This document shows positions 43,829-52,034 of a stretch of DNA of 64,000 nucleotides, piece after piece. The translations under genes were made by a program, and so were the position numbers. Numbering within the stretch: position 1 is the first letter of the stretch; every line of letters starts with the position of its first letter. Origin of the DNA: SIG607 sp045605385 (GTDB lineage Bacteria; Bacillota; Clostridia; Oscillospirales; Acutalibacteraceae); contig JAZUPW010000012.1 of assembly GCA_045605385.1 (NCBI GenBank), positions 124,001 through 188,000 of the forward strand. The letters run 5' to 3'. The notes beneath the pieces were generated by a model. The model had not been told where the DNA came from and did not search any database. It saw only the letters and a list, made by a program, of their open reading frames with translations.

Positions 43829-45001
43829 ATGGATATCAGACAGAAAGCATTACAAAAACATAAAGAGTGGCGGGGAAAAATTGAAGTTGTTTCAAGAACT
43901 CCCGTTAAAAACAGAGAACAACTTTCAACTGCGTATACCCCAGGTGTTGCAGAACCGTGTTTAGAAATACAAAAAGATATTGATAAGTCATACGAACTTA
44001 CAAGAAGGCATAACCTTGTTGCTGTTATTACTGATGGCTCCGCCGTTTTAGGTCTTGGTGACATTGGTCCCGAAGCAGGTATGCCGGTTATGGAGGGAAA
44101 ATGTGCGCTTTTCAAAGAGTTTGCAGATGTTGATGCATTTCCGCTTTGCATAAAATCAAAAGATGTAGATGAACTTGTAAGAACAATTTATCTTCTTTCC
44201 GGTAGTTTTGGCGGAATTAATCTTGAGGATATTGCGGCACCTAGATGTTTTGAAGTTGAAAGAAAACTGAAAGAGTTATGTGATATCCCTGTTTTTCACG
44301 ATGATCAGCACGGAACGGCTATTGTAGTTGCGGCGGCTTTACTAAATGCGCTTAAGGTTGTAAAGAAAAATATTGAAGATATTAAGGTAGTTATAAATGG
44401 CGCGGGTAGCGCAGGAACTGCAATCGGTCTACACCTTATGAAACTTGGAGTTAAAAATCTTGTGATGGTTGACAGATTTGGCATTATATGTGAGGGTATG
44501 GAAAACTTAAGTGATGCGCATAAAGAACTATCTAAAATCACAAATAAAGAACATATCACAGGTAAACTTTCAGACGCGATGAGAGGTGCAGATGTATTTA
44601 TCGGTGTTTCTGCGCCTAATATTGTTTCGCCTGAAATGGTAAGCACAATGAACAACGATGCTATTGTTTTTCCAATGGCAAATCCCGTACCGGAAATTTT
44701 ACCCGACCTTGCAAAGCAGGGCGGTGCAGCTGTCGTAGGAACCGGTCGTTCTGATTATCCAAATCAGATTAATAATGTTTTGGCATTTCCCGGTATTTTC
44801 AGAGGCGCATTAGATGTTCGTGCTAATGATATTAATGATGAGATGAAGATGGCAGCGTCTTACGCTATTGCAGGTCTTGTTTCCGAAGAAGAATTGAATT
44901 GTGAGTACATTCTTCCAATGGCTTTTGATGAAAGAATAGGAAAAACTGTAGCTAAGGCGGTTGCAGAGGCTGCAAGAAAAAGCGGTGTAGCAAGATTGTA
45001 A
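43829..45001 (+). CDS. NAD(P)-dependent malic enzyme
   Basis: Decarboxylates malate to pyruvate and CO2. 390 aa, the short bacterial form without a phosphotransacetylase domain. AYTPGVAEPCLEIQK, ITDGSAVLGLGDIGPEAGMPVMEGK, FHDDQHGTAIV and the Rossmann INGAGSAGTAIG are present. MANPVPEILPDLA is also diagnostic. The start at 43829 has GGAG 10 bases upstream; an in-frame ATG at 43781 lies inside the preceding gene. Coenzyme preference cannot be read safely. Confidence 0.92.
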   Translation: MDIRQKALQKHKEWRGKIEVVSRTPVKNREQLSTAYTPGVAEPCLEIQKDIDKSYELTRRHNLVAVITDGSAVLGLGDIGPEAGMPVMEGKCALFKEFADVDAFPLCIKSKDVDELVRTIYLLSGSFGGINLEDIAAPRCFEVERKLKELCDIPVFHDDQHGTAIVVAAALLNALKVVKKNIEDIKVVINGAGSAGTAIGLHLMKLGVKNLVMVDRFGIICEGMENLSDAHKELSKITNKEHITGKLSDAMRGADVFIGVSAPNIVSPEMVSTMNNDAIVFPMANPVPEILPDLAKQGGAAVVGTGRSDYPNQINNVLAFPGIFRGALDVRANDINDEMKMAASYAIAGLVSEEELNCEYILPMAFDERIGKTVAKAVAEAARKSGVARL

Positions 45002-45007
45002 AATATG

Positions 45008-45049
45008 AAAAAGTATGCGCTTTTCGTTAAAAGTTAGCGCATACTTTTT
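45008..45049 (+). terminator. terminator after malic enzyme
   Basis: AAAAAGTATGCGC/GCGCATACTTTTT, 13-bp stem with a 16-nt internal stretch that can itself pair (TTTT/AAAA), followed by ATATA. Confidence 0.85.
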
Positions 45050-45067
45050 ATATAATATAACTTTTTC

Positions 45068-45096
45068 TTGCTTTATTTACCGTTTTATGGTATCAT
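45068..45096 (+). promoter_or_regulatory. promoter for the putP-like gene
   Basis: TTGCTT (45068-45073), 17-bp spacer, TATCAT (45091-45096), followed by GGGAG before the ATG. Confidence 0.5.
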
Positions 45097-45129
45097 ATTA
45101 CATATTTTTATTTAGGGAGTGTTTTAACT

Positions 45130-46692
45130 ATGAACAGTCAAACTATTCAGATTTTGGTTGCAATGGTTGTTTATATGGCGGCCGTTATTGTAATCGGTAT
45201 AGTTTTTGCAAAAAAAGCAAACAAAAACTCTGAAAACTATTTTTTAGGCGGACGTTCACTTGGACCTTGGGTTACTGCTATGAGTGCTGAGGCGTCTGAT
45301 ATGAGCGGTTGGCTTTTAATGGGCCTTCCGGGCGTTGCTTACTGGTGCGGTCTTGCCGATGCTTTTTGGACAGCATTCGGACTTGCGGTTGGTACATATC
45401 TTAACTGGTTAATTGTGTCAAAAAGGCTTCGCCGTTACAGTGTAAGAGCAAATAACTCTATTACTTTGCCAGAGTTTTTCTCTAACCGTTTCCGTGAGAA
45501 TAAAAAGGTTATTATGACACTTGCTGCATTGTTTATTCTTATTTTCTTTACGGTATATGCTTCAAGTTGTTTTGTTACTTGCGGTAAGTTGTTTTCTACT
45601 TTGTTCGGTTTACCGTATATGACTATGATGATTGTTGGCGCTGTATTTGTATTACTTTATACTCTTTTAGGCGGTTTCCTTGCCGAAAGCGCTTCTGACT
45701 TTATGCAGGGTGTCGTTATGATAATTGCATTAACAGTTATCGTTGCAATAAGCACCGTTAAAGCTGGCGGTTTTGGCGCTGTTATTGAAAATGCACGTCA
45801 GATTCCCGGTTTCCTTGATTTCTTCGGTCTTGCTACTCCTGTTCTTGAAAACGGTGTACAACTTGTTGAAGCAGGTAAACCTGTGTTTGGCGACGCTTCT
45901 GATTACGGGTTCCTTACTATTTGTTCTATGATGGCGTGGGGACTTGGTTACTTTGGTATGCCACAGGTTCTCTTGCGTTTTATGGCTATCCGTAAAGAAG
46001 ATGAATTAAAGCGTTCAAGAAGAATTGCTATGGTATGGGTTTGCATTTCTTTGGCTGTTGCAGTATTTATCGGTATTGTAGGCAGACAACTTTATCCGGT
46101 TGCTCACCTTACTAAATCAAGCGCTGAAAGTATATTTATTACACTTTCAACAAGTTTCTTGCCTCCGTTGGTTGCAGGTTTTGTAATGGCAGGTATTTTG
46201 GCGGCAACTATCAGTTCTTCCGACTCATATCTTCTTATTGCGGCTTCTGCTTTGGCAAAGAATATCTTCCAGGGTGTTGTTCATAAAAAAGCAACCGATA
46301 AACAGGTAATGCTTGTTACAAGAATTACTCTTTTGGTAATTGCTTTAATTGCTATTGTTATTGCGCTTGATGAAAATAGCGTAATATTCCAGATAGTATC
46401 CTTTGCGTGGGCTGGTTTTGGCGCTACTTTCGGTCCGTTAATGCTCTTCTCGCTCTTCTGGAAGAGAACAACAAGAGCAGGTGCAGTTGCCGGTATGGTA
46501 AGCGGCGCCGTTATGGTGTTCTTGTGGAAACTTGTAATCAGTGGTCTTGGCGGTGCATTTGCTATTTACGAATTATTGCCTGCATTCATTTTCTCAAGCA
46601 TTTGTATTGTTGTGGTTTCACTTCTCACCAAAAAGCCCTCAGCCGAAATTGAGGAAGATTTTGAAGCAGTTAAAAACGGTGTAACAGAATAA
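45130..46692 (+). CDS. putP: sodium:solute symporter, PutP (Na+/proline) type
   Basis: 520-aa transporter of the SSS family with about 13 membrane helices. NYFLGGRSLGPWVTAMSAEASDMSGWLLMG-type N-terminal signature, SVRANNSITLPEFFSNRF, and the sodium-site segment AGILAATISSSDSYLLIAASA are PutP-like. The C terminus (about 495-520) is acidic and cytoplasmic. Proline is the most likely substrate by similarity; other amino acids cannot be excluded. It stands alone between its own promoter and terminator. Confidence 0.87.
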   Translation: MNSQTIQILVAMVVYMAAVIVIGIVFAKKANKNSENYFLGGRSLGPWVTAMSAEASDMSGWLLMGLPGVAYWCGLADAFWTAFGLAVGTYLNWLIVSKRLRRYSVRANNSITLPEFFSNRFRENKKVIMTLAALFILIFFTVYASSCFVTCGKLFSTLFGLPYMTMMIVGAVFVLLYTLLGGFLAESASDFMQGVVMIIALTVIVAISTVKAGGFGAVIENARQIPGFLDFFGLATPVLENGVQLVEAGKPVFGDASDYGFLTICSMMAWGLGYFGMPQVLLRFMAIRKEDELKRSRRIAMVWVCISLAVAVFIGIVGRQLYPVAHLTKSSAESIFITLSTSFLPPLVAGFVMAGILAATISSSDSYLLIAASALAKNIFQGVVHKKATDKQVMLVTRITLLVIALIAIVIALDENSVIFQIVSFAWAGFGATFGPLMLFSLFWKRTTRAGAVAGMVSGAVMVFLWKLVISGLGGAFAIYELLPAFIFSSICIVVVSLLTKKPSAEIEEDFEAVKNGVTE

Positions 46693-46714
46693 TTAAATCC
46701 ATTATTTATAACAT

Positions 46715-46750
46715 AAAGCGATAGAAGAAAATCTCTTCTATCGCTTTTTT
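46715..46750 (+). terminator. terminator after putP-like gene
   Basis: AAAGCGATAGAAGA/TCTTCTATCGCTTT 14-bp perfect stem, 5-nt loop, followed by further T residues. Confidence 0.92.
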
Positions 46751-46925
46751 ATGTAGAAAAAGAGGTTTATATAACAATAAAAAATAACCCCTGAAACTTT
46801 GGGAAATGTTCTTAGCGAACATTTCCCAAAAGTTTTATTCGCCTTGCGGCGAGTTATATTGCTTTGCAGTGATATTTGGCTTTTAGCCAAGTGTTATTCG
46901 CTTCGCGAGTTTTAGAGGCGAATAA

Positions 46926-47002
46926 AATATCACTGAAACCGTAAGGTTTCAATATCACTTTTGCCTAGCAAAAATATCACTCCGACAAAGTCGGAATATC
47001 AC
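46926..47002 (+). repeat. four direct copies of AATATCAC separating different hairpins
   Basis: Exact octamers at 46926-46933, 46951-46958, 46973-46980 and 46995-47002 (spacings 25, 22, 22). Each gap is a perfect small palindrome with its own stem: GAAACC/GGTTTC, TTTTGC/GCAAAA and TCCGAC/GTCGGA. Left of centre the opposite orientation occurs: GTTATATT (46853), GTGATATT (46869) and GTGTTATT (46891). Confidence 0.85.
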
Positions 47003-47013
47003 TATACAGATAA

Positions 47014-47057
47014 AAAGAAAAAGAAGACTTGTTGAAAAACAAATCTTCTCTTTTTCT
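47014..47057. terminator. long GAAA-loop hairpin, likely terminator for the P-type ATPase
   Basis: AGAAAAAGAAGACTTGTT against AACAAATCTTCTCTTTTTCT with a GAAA loop and small internal mismatches. Read on the minus strand it is followed by TTTTTAT, and it is the first strong hairpin after the ATPase stop codon. Confidence 0.6.
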
Positions 47058-47198
47058 GTTGCTCTATGGGTTTGGGCTTCTGCCCGACTGCATTTTGTAC
47101 TCACAAAGGCGATGCTGGTTCTATCCAAATATATTATTTTATGCCAAAACAAAAACTTCGCTATCTACATTACACATTAAATTTCAGGGGTTAGAAAA

Positions 47199-49847
47199 CT
47201 AATTAGTTTTTGAACCGTTAAGAACACTTAAACGCTTGTAAATGGTAATGCTTAGTTTTGTAAGTTCACCGGATACAAGCACAAGTGAAGAGAGTAACAA
47301 GCACTTAATAAATAAAGAGAAGGGAATAGCAGTAAGACCTATTATACTGCCAAGCGAAGTAAGTGCCATTATAGTAACAAGTATTGGAACAATTATAAGC
47401 GCAACGTTAATGGTAGATTTTATGAAGTGTTTGCAGCGGAAAAAGTAAGTTTCGGTTTTAGCAGTAAACATATTAAATAACTGCGTAAATATAAGCGCTA
47501 AGAAGGTTGTAGTTTGTGAATAATCTGCATTTTCCGTTATTCCAAAAGCACAAGCAACTATTGTTACAATTGCTATAGTGATAGACTGAATTGCAATTGT
47601 TAAGGCAGATTTAGTGTTGAATATCTTAGCGTCGTTTTTAACTCTGCTAAGTGGAACATTGTTTTTAACAGAATCAGATATAATACTGAAAACAGGGAAA
47701 GAATCGGTAAGTAAATTTATAAAAAGTAATTGAAGCGCAATTACAGGGAACTTCTTAAAGGCAATTAGTCCTATAATTATAGCTAAAAATTCGCCTATGT
47801 TACAACCGAATAAATATGTAGCGGCACGTCTTAACGTGCAGATAAGTTTTTTAGATGCATTAATAGACTTAATAATAGAGGAATAACTGTTATTGTTAAG
47901 AATAATATCGGCGGCGCCTCTGGCAACGTCGGTACCCGATTCACCCATAGCGATTCCTACGTCGGCAAGTTTTAACGCAGGAGCGTCGTTAACGCTGTCG
48001 CCGGTAACTGCTACCAATTCACCTTTGTTTTTAAGTAAATTTACAATACGTTCTTTATCGGCGGGTGAAATTCTTGCAAAAACGCTGTATTTGGAAAGAT
48101 TGCTTGATAGTTCATCATCTGATATTTCTTCAAGTTCCAAACCGTTTATAACTAAATTATCGTTCTTTAAAATACCTAACCGACGCGCGGTGGCTTTGGC
48201 AGTATCGCTATGGTCACCTGTAAGCATTTTTGTTTGAATGCCGTTTAGGCGACACTCTTCAATATTCCACACAATATCGTTTTGTAAATTGTCTTCAAGA
48301 GCAATAAGTCCAACAAACTGTAAATTGCATTCGAGTTCTTGTGAAGTGGGGTTAGCGGGAATTTCACTTAATCTTTTATAAGCAACCGCTATTACTCGAA
48401 AAGCAGATTCTGTATAAATCTTTATTTGCTCTTCAACGGCATTTACGTTGGCGTCAATACACATTGATAGCAGAAAATCAGGAGCGCCTTTAACAATTGC
48501 AACGGGGTTCCCGTCGATAACGTTAACGCTTGTCATAATTTTGCGTTCGGGATTAAACGGAATTTTGCAAACTCGCGGATAATCACTGTAAAAAGTATCA
48601 ATATTTCCGTTAACAGCATCCATACAGCAATTAATAATTGCAAGTTCGGTAGGATCGTTATACATTACGCTGTCGCGGTCTTCGTTGGATTGATTTGTGC
48701 AAAGTGAAGCAAGTCGTAACAGTGAACAAGCGGCGCTGTCTTCTTTAATGTTGTCGGCATTTATATCAACAAGACCGTTATAAACGCTTACAACTGACAT
48801 ATCATTCTTTGTAAGTATGCCTGTTTTGTCGGCACAGATAACCGTAACGTCGGATAACTTGTTAAATACGTCAAGGTTTTTAATAAGTATGCCTTCGTTA
48901 AGCAACTGCAAAACAGAAAGTGAAAGTGAAATTCCTGCAACAATTGGTAAACCTTCGGGCAATACCGAAATAAGAAGTGCCGCAGAATTTAAAAAGGCTT
49001 CGGAAAGCATAACCGCGAATGTACCTGAAGAATGAAAATTAATTGCAACGCTTACAGCAAAAACAAGTATGCAGCAAAGCAAAAGCAAAATTCCCGTAAA
49101 TTTGCCAATTAAAGTGAATTGTTCCTTAATTTCAATATTAGCAGAGTCAAATTCATTTAAAACACTGATTTCTTTACCAATTTGTGAATTCATACCCGTT
49201 TCGGTTACAATTGCTTTACCGGAACCGCTTATAACGTTTGAGCCGCAATAAACCATATTAATACGTTGTTTTATATCGGCAATATCTTCAAGAATGATGT
49301 TGGCATTCTTTTCGGCAGCAACTTCTTCACCCGTAACAAATTTTTCATCGCATCTTAGTTCATTGGCTTCAATTAGTCTTGCATCGGCTGCAACGTAGTC
49401 GCCTTGTTCTAAAATTAATATATCACCGGGAACAAGCATAACGGAATCTATTTTCTTAATTATACCGTCGCGAAGTACCGTAACTTTTGGCGTTGCTTTA
49501 TGCTTCATTGTATCAATAACTTTTTCACAACGTTTTAGCGAAAAAACGTTCATAGCAATGTAAAAAGCAAGAACTGCCAAAGACAAAACAGGGAAGTACC
49601 ATTTTGAATTATCATATAAAAGATAAACTACAAACGATAACAGTGAAGAAATAATTACAAGCATATTGCTGTAACTTTTAGTCTGGCCAATAATTGTATC
49701 TTTAAGTGAAGTTTTTTTAGTAACGTTAACTATATTTTGACCATACTCTTCTATATGTTGATCCGCAACGCCTGTAGGCAGACCTTTTTCAATATTTACG
49801 TTAAAATTTGCAATAACGTTTTCGGTTTCAGTGCTATGCCAAATCAT
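47199..49847 (-). CDS. P-type (P2, Ca2+-ATPase-like) cation pump with altered catalytic motifs
   Basis: 882 aa with the full P-type order: N-terminal cation domain, M1-M2 (about 58-104), actuator, M3-M4 with VLPEGLP (297-301), P and N domains, and M5-M10 from about 665 with NLLTDSFP (711-718), whose Asn and Asp fit Ca2+-type sites. Three catalytic motifs depart from consensus: TGEE (172-175) for TGES, DKTGILT (340-346) for DKTGTLT, and TGDSVND (615-621) for TGDGVND. The phosphorylated Asp340, KGAP (453-456), DPTE and TGDH motifs remain. The frame is intact. The substitutions may lower or alter activity; substrate is unproven. It has its own promoter and an AAGGAG site. Confidence 0.88.
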   Translation of the reverse strand: MIWHSTETENVIANFNVNIEKGLPTGVADQHIEEYGQNIVNVTKKTSLKDTIIGQTKSYSNMLVIISSLLSFVVYLLYDNSKWYFPVLSLAVLAFYIAMNVFSLKRCEKVIDTMKHKATPKVTVLRDGIIKKIDSVMLVPGDILILEQGDYVAADARLIEANELRCDEKFVTGEEVAAEKNANIILEDIADIKQRINMVYCGSNVISGSGKAIVTETGMNSQIGKEISVLNEFDSANIEIKEQFTLIGKFTGILLLLCCILVFAVSVAINFHSSGTFAVMLSEAFLNSAALLISVLPEGLPIVAGISLSLSVLQLLNEGILIKNLDVFNKLSDVTVICADKTGILTKNDMSVVSVYNGLVDINADNIKEDSAACSLLRLASLCTNQSNEDRDSVMYNDPTELAIINCCMDAVNGNIDTFYSDYPRVCKIPFNPERKIMTSVNVIDGNPVAIVKGAPDFLLSMCIDANVNAVEEQIKIYTESAFRVIAVAYKRLSEIPANPTSQELECNLQFVGLIALEDNLQNDIVWNIEECRLNGIQTKMLTGDHSDTAKATARRLGILKNDNLVINGLELEEISDDELSSNLSKYSVFARISPADKERIVNLLKNKGELVAVTGDSVNDAPALKLADVGIAMGESGTDVARGAADIILNNNSYSSIIKSINASKKLICTLRRAATYLFGCNIGEFLAIIIGLIAFKKFPVIALQLLFINLLTDSFPVFSIISDSVKNNVPLSRVKNDAKIFNTKSALTIAIQSITIAIVTIVACAFGITENADYSQTTTFLALIFTQLFNMFTAKTETYFFRCKHFIKSTINVALIIVPILVTIMALTSLGSIIGLTAIPFSLFIKCLLLSSLVLVSGELTKLSITIYKRLSVLNGSKTN

Positions 49848-49880
49848 TATGCAGAAACTCCTTTTTAAAATAATATAGTT

Positions 49881-49909
49881 ATTATATAATAATTATATAA
49901 ATAAATCAA
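49881..49909 (-). promoter_or_regulatory. minus-strand promoter for the P-type ATPase
   Basis: On the minus strand: TTGATT (49909-49904), 17-bp spacer, TATAAT (49886-49881). It is back-to-back with the prmA promoter. Confidence 0.6.
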
Positions 49910-49918
49910 TAAAAAGGT

Positions 49919-49946
49919 TTGCAAAATTGAATTATTATGGTATAAT
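49919..49946 (+). promoter_or_regulatory. promoter for prmA-prfB unit
   Basis: TTGCAA (49919-49924), 16-bp spacer, perfect TATAAT (49941-49946), 30 bases before the prmA ATG. Confidence 0.6.
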
Positions 49947-49976
49947 ACTTTTAATTGTTATATGGAGATGTGTTAG

Positions 49977-50900
49977 ATGGATTGGTTTGAAATTATTATC
50001 AGCGTACCAACCTCCCTTACGGAAAAATGCGCGGGAATTGCCAATATGGCTGTTGATTACGGAATATATATTGAAGATTATTCTGACTTGGAAGAAGAAG
50101 CACAGAATATTGCCCATATTGATTTAATTGACGAAAAACTTCTTGATATGGACCGCACTAAGTCTAAAATACACATCTACATTGATAAACAGGAAAATGT
50201 TAATGAAGCGCTTTTTTACTTAGAAAACAGACTTCATGATGAAGAAATTCCTTTTGAAGTGTCTATTGGTAACGTTGCAGAAATTGATTGGAACGAATAC
50301 TGGAAATCTTTCTTTCATACTACTTTAATTGGTGAAAGACTTGCTGTAGTTCCCAGGTGGGAAGAATATGAAAACACCGATAACCGCTGTATTTTAAAAA
50401 TTGATCCGGGCGCTGCTTTCGGCACGGGAACCCACGCTACAACTTCTCTGTGCTTGCAAATGCTTGAAAGATATGTAAACAATAACAGTACTGTGCTTGA
50501 TATTGGCTGCGGAAGCGGTATTTTAGCGGTTGCAGGTGTTTTGCTTGGCGCTAAAGAAGCATTTGGCGTTGATATTGATTCTGTTGCTGTTAAAGTTGCC
50601 GCCGAAAATGCAAAAATGAACGGAATTGATAATAAAATTCAATTCGTACAGGGTGACCTTGCTGATAAGGTTAGCGGTAAATACAGTATAATATGCGCAA
50701 ACATTGTTGCCGATGTTATAATAAGATTACTTGCCGATGTTGATAAATATTTGGAAGAAAACGGCATTGTTATTCTTTCAGGCATTATTGATACACGTGC
50801 AAATGATGTAATTGAATCAATTAATGCAAACTCATATACTATTGTAGAAGAGATAAGGACTGATAATTGGTTTGCGTTTTTAATTAAAAAGGAGAGGTGA
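49977..50900 (+). CDS. prmA: ribosomal protein L11 methyltransferase
   Basis: 307-aa SAM-dependent enzyme that trimethylates L11. The N-terminal substrate domain opens with WFEIIISVPTSLTEKCAGI. IDPGAAFGTGTHATTSLCLQML and the SAM motif VLDIGCGSGILAVAG (about 173-187) are diagnostic, as is ICANIVADVI. GGAGATG precedes the ATG. Confidence 0.94.
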   Translation: MDWFEIIISVPTSLTEKCAGIANMAVDYGIYIEDYSDLEEEAQNIAHIDLIDEKLLDMDRTKSKIHIYIDKQENVNEALFYLENRLHDEEIPFEVSIGNVAEIDWNEYWKSFFHTTLIGERLAVVPRWEEYENTDNRCILKIDPGAAFGTGTHATTSLCLQMLERYVNNNSTVLDIGCGSGILAVAGVLLGAKEAFGVDIDSVAVKVAAENAKMNGIDNKIQFVQGDLADKVSGKYSIICANIVADVIIRLLADVDKYLEENGIVILSGIIDTRANDVIESINANSYTIVEEIRTDNWFAFLIKKER

Positions 50901-50904
50901 ATAA

Positions 50905-52020
50905 ATGCTCGAGCTTGAAGAATTAAAACTTAAACTTGAAGGTTATCGTGATGAACTTGTTGACCTTAAGGATGCCATTAGTTACGATGCTACACGCCTT
51001 GAAATAGATAAGCTTGAGTATAAAACTGCTGAAAACGGATTCTGGGATGACCCTGATGCTTCGGCGGTTGTACTTCAAAAATTAGGCGGTCTTAAGAACA
51101 AAGTTGAAGCGTATGATAAACTTGTTTCTAATTTTGAGGACACATTGGTGCTTATTGATATGGCAAATGAAGAAGATGACGCTTCTATGGTGCCTGAAAT
51201 AGAAAATGCTATTGTAGAGTTTGAAAACGATCTTTCTGCTCAGAAACTTCAAACTTTGCTTACGGGCGAGTACGATAACAATAATGCCATTCTCACTTTC
51301 CATGCAGGTGCGGGTGGTACTGAAGCGCAGGACTGGAATCAAATGCTTGTGCGACTTTTCACCCGTTGGAGTGAACGTCACGGTTTTAAAACAAGTCTTG
51401 TTGATTTTCTTGACGGTGATGAAGCAGGATTAAAAAGCGCTACTTTAAGAATTGAAGGTATTAACGCTTACGGCTATTTAAAGAGCGAACATGGCGTTCA
51501 CCGCCTTGTGCGTGTTTCTCCGTTTGATGCTTCGGGAAGAAGACACACTTCATTTGCTTCGCTTGAAGTTATGCCTGAAATTAATGATGACGTAGAAATT
51601 GATATACGTGAAGAAGATTTAAAAATAGATACCTACCGTTCAAGCGGTGCAGGCGGTCAGCATATTAACAAAACTTCATCGGCTGTTCGTATTACACATT
51701 TGCCAACGGGCATTGTGGTTGCCAGTCAGAGCGAACGAAGTCAGTTTCAAAATAAAGACACTTGTATGCGTATGCTTAAATCTAAACTTATTGAAATTAA
51801 AGAACGTGAGCATCTTGATAAAATAGAAGACATTAAGGGCGTACAAAAGGAAATTGCCTGGGGTTCTCAAATCCGTTCTTACGTATTTATGCCGTATACT
51901 TTAGCAAAAGACCATAGAACAGGCTTTGAATATTCTAATATAAACGCTGTTATGGATGGTGACATTGACGGATTTATAAATGCTTACCTGAAGGCTTCTG
52001 CCGCAGGAATTTTAAAATAA
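50905..52020 (+). CDS. prfB: peptide chain release factor 2, no programmed frameshift
   Basis: Releases peptides at UGA and UAA. The stop-recognition SPF motif (RVSPFDASGRRHTSFA) and catalytic GGQ (SGAGGQHINKTSSAVRITH) are present; FWDDPDAS near residue 45 is the N-terminal domain. 371 aa reads in one frame from ATG 50905, so the in-frame UGA and +1 frameshift that control RF2 in many bacteria are absent. AAGGAGAGGTGA is just upstream. Confidence 0.95.
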   Translation: MLELEELKLKLEGYRDELVDLKDAISYDATRLEIDKLEYKTAENGFWDDPDASAVVLQKLGGLKNKVEAYDKLVSNFEDTLVLIDMANEEDDASMVPEIENAIVEFENDLSAQKLQTLLTGEYDNNNAILTFHAGAGGTEAQDWNQMLVRLFTRWSERHGFKTSLVDFLDGDEAGLKSATLRIEGINAYGYLKSEHGVHRLVRVSPFDASGRRHTSFASLEVMPEINDDVEIDIREEDLKIDTYRSSGAGGQHINKTSSAVRITHLPTGIVVASQSERSQFQNKDTCMRMLKSKLIEIKEREHLDKIEDIKGVQKEIAWGSQIRSYVFMPYTLAKDHRTGFEYSNINAVMDGDIDGFINAYLKASAAGILK

Positions 52021-52034
52021 AAGGAGTTATTAAA

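Larger units (their letters stand above)
46785..47193. repeat. intergenic hairpin-array element with 12-bp terminal inverted repeats
   Basis: About 409 bp between convergent genes with no convincing gene. It is bounded by TAACCCCTGAAA (46785-46796) and its exact reverse complement TTTCAGGGGTTA (47182-47193). Inside are at least nine stem-loops: 46796-46833 (long, GGGAAATGTTC arm), 46839-46852, 46860-46868, 46876-46890, 46898-46908, 46935-46950 (GAAACC, GTAA loop), 46959-46973, 46981-46995 and 47014-47057. An outer stem pairs 46833-46843 with 46917-46927. The stems differ, but the joints are copies of AATATCAC (four, right side) or GTGATATT-like octamers (left side). The right third (47058-47181) has two weaker hairpins (GGGC/GCCC near 47074; TTTGT/ACAAA near 47094). 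It looks like a MITE-like or REP-like dispersed element; I cannot name a family. Confidence 0.7.

Noticed and set aside
46926..47002. CRISPR array
   Set aside because: The repeats are only 8 bp, the gaps are themselves palindromes rather than unrelated spacers, and there is no cas gene.
46955..47152. 65-codon open frame on the minus strand inside the hairpin element
   Set aside because: It runs straight through several hairpins and the connector repeats, has no ribosome site, and its composition follows the repeats. I read it as a by-product of the element.
49848..49976. Small gene between the P-type ATPase and prmA
   Set aside because: Only two divergent promoters are supported in this 129-bp AT-rich gap.
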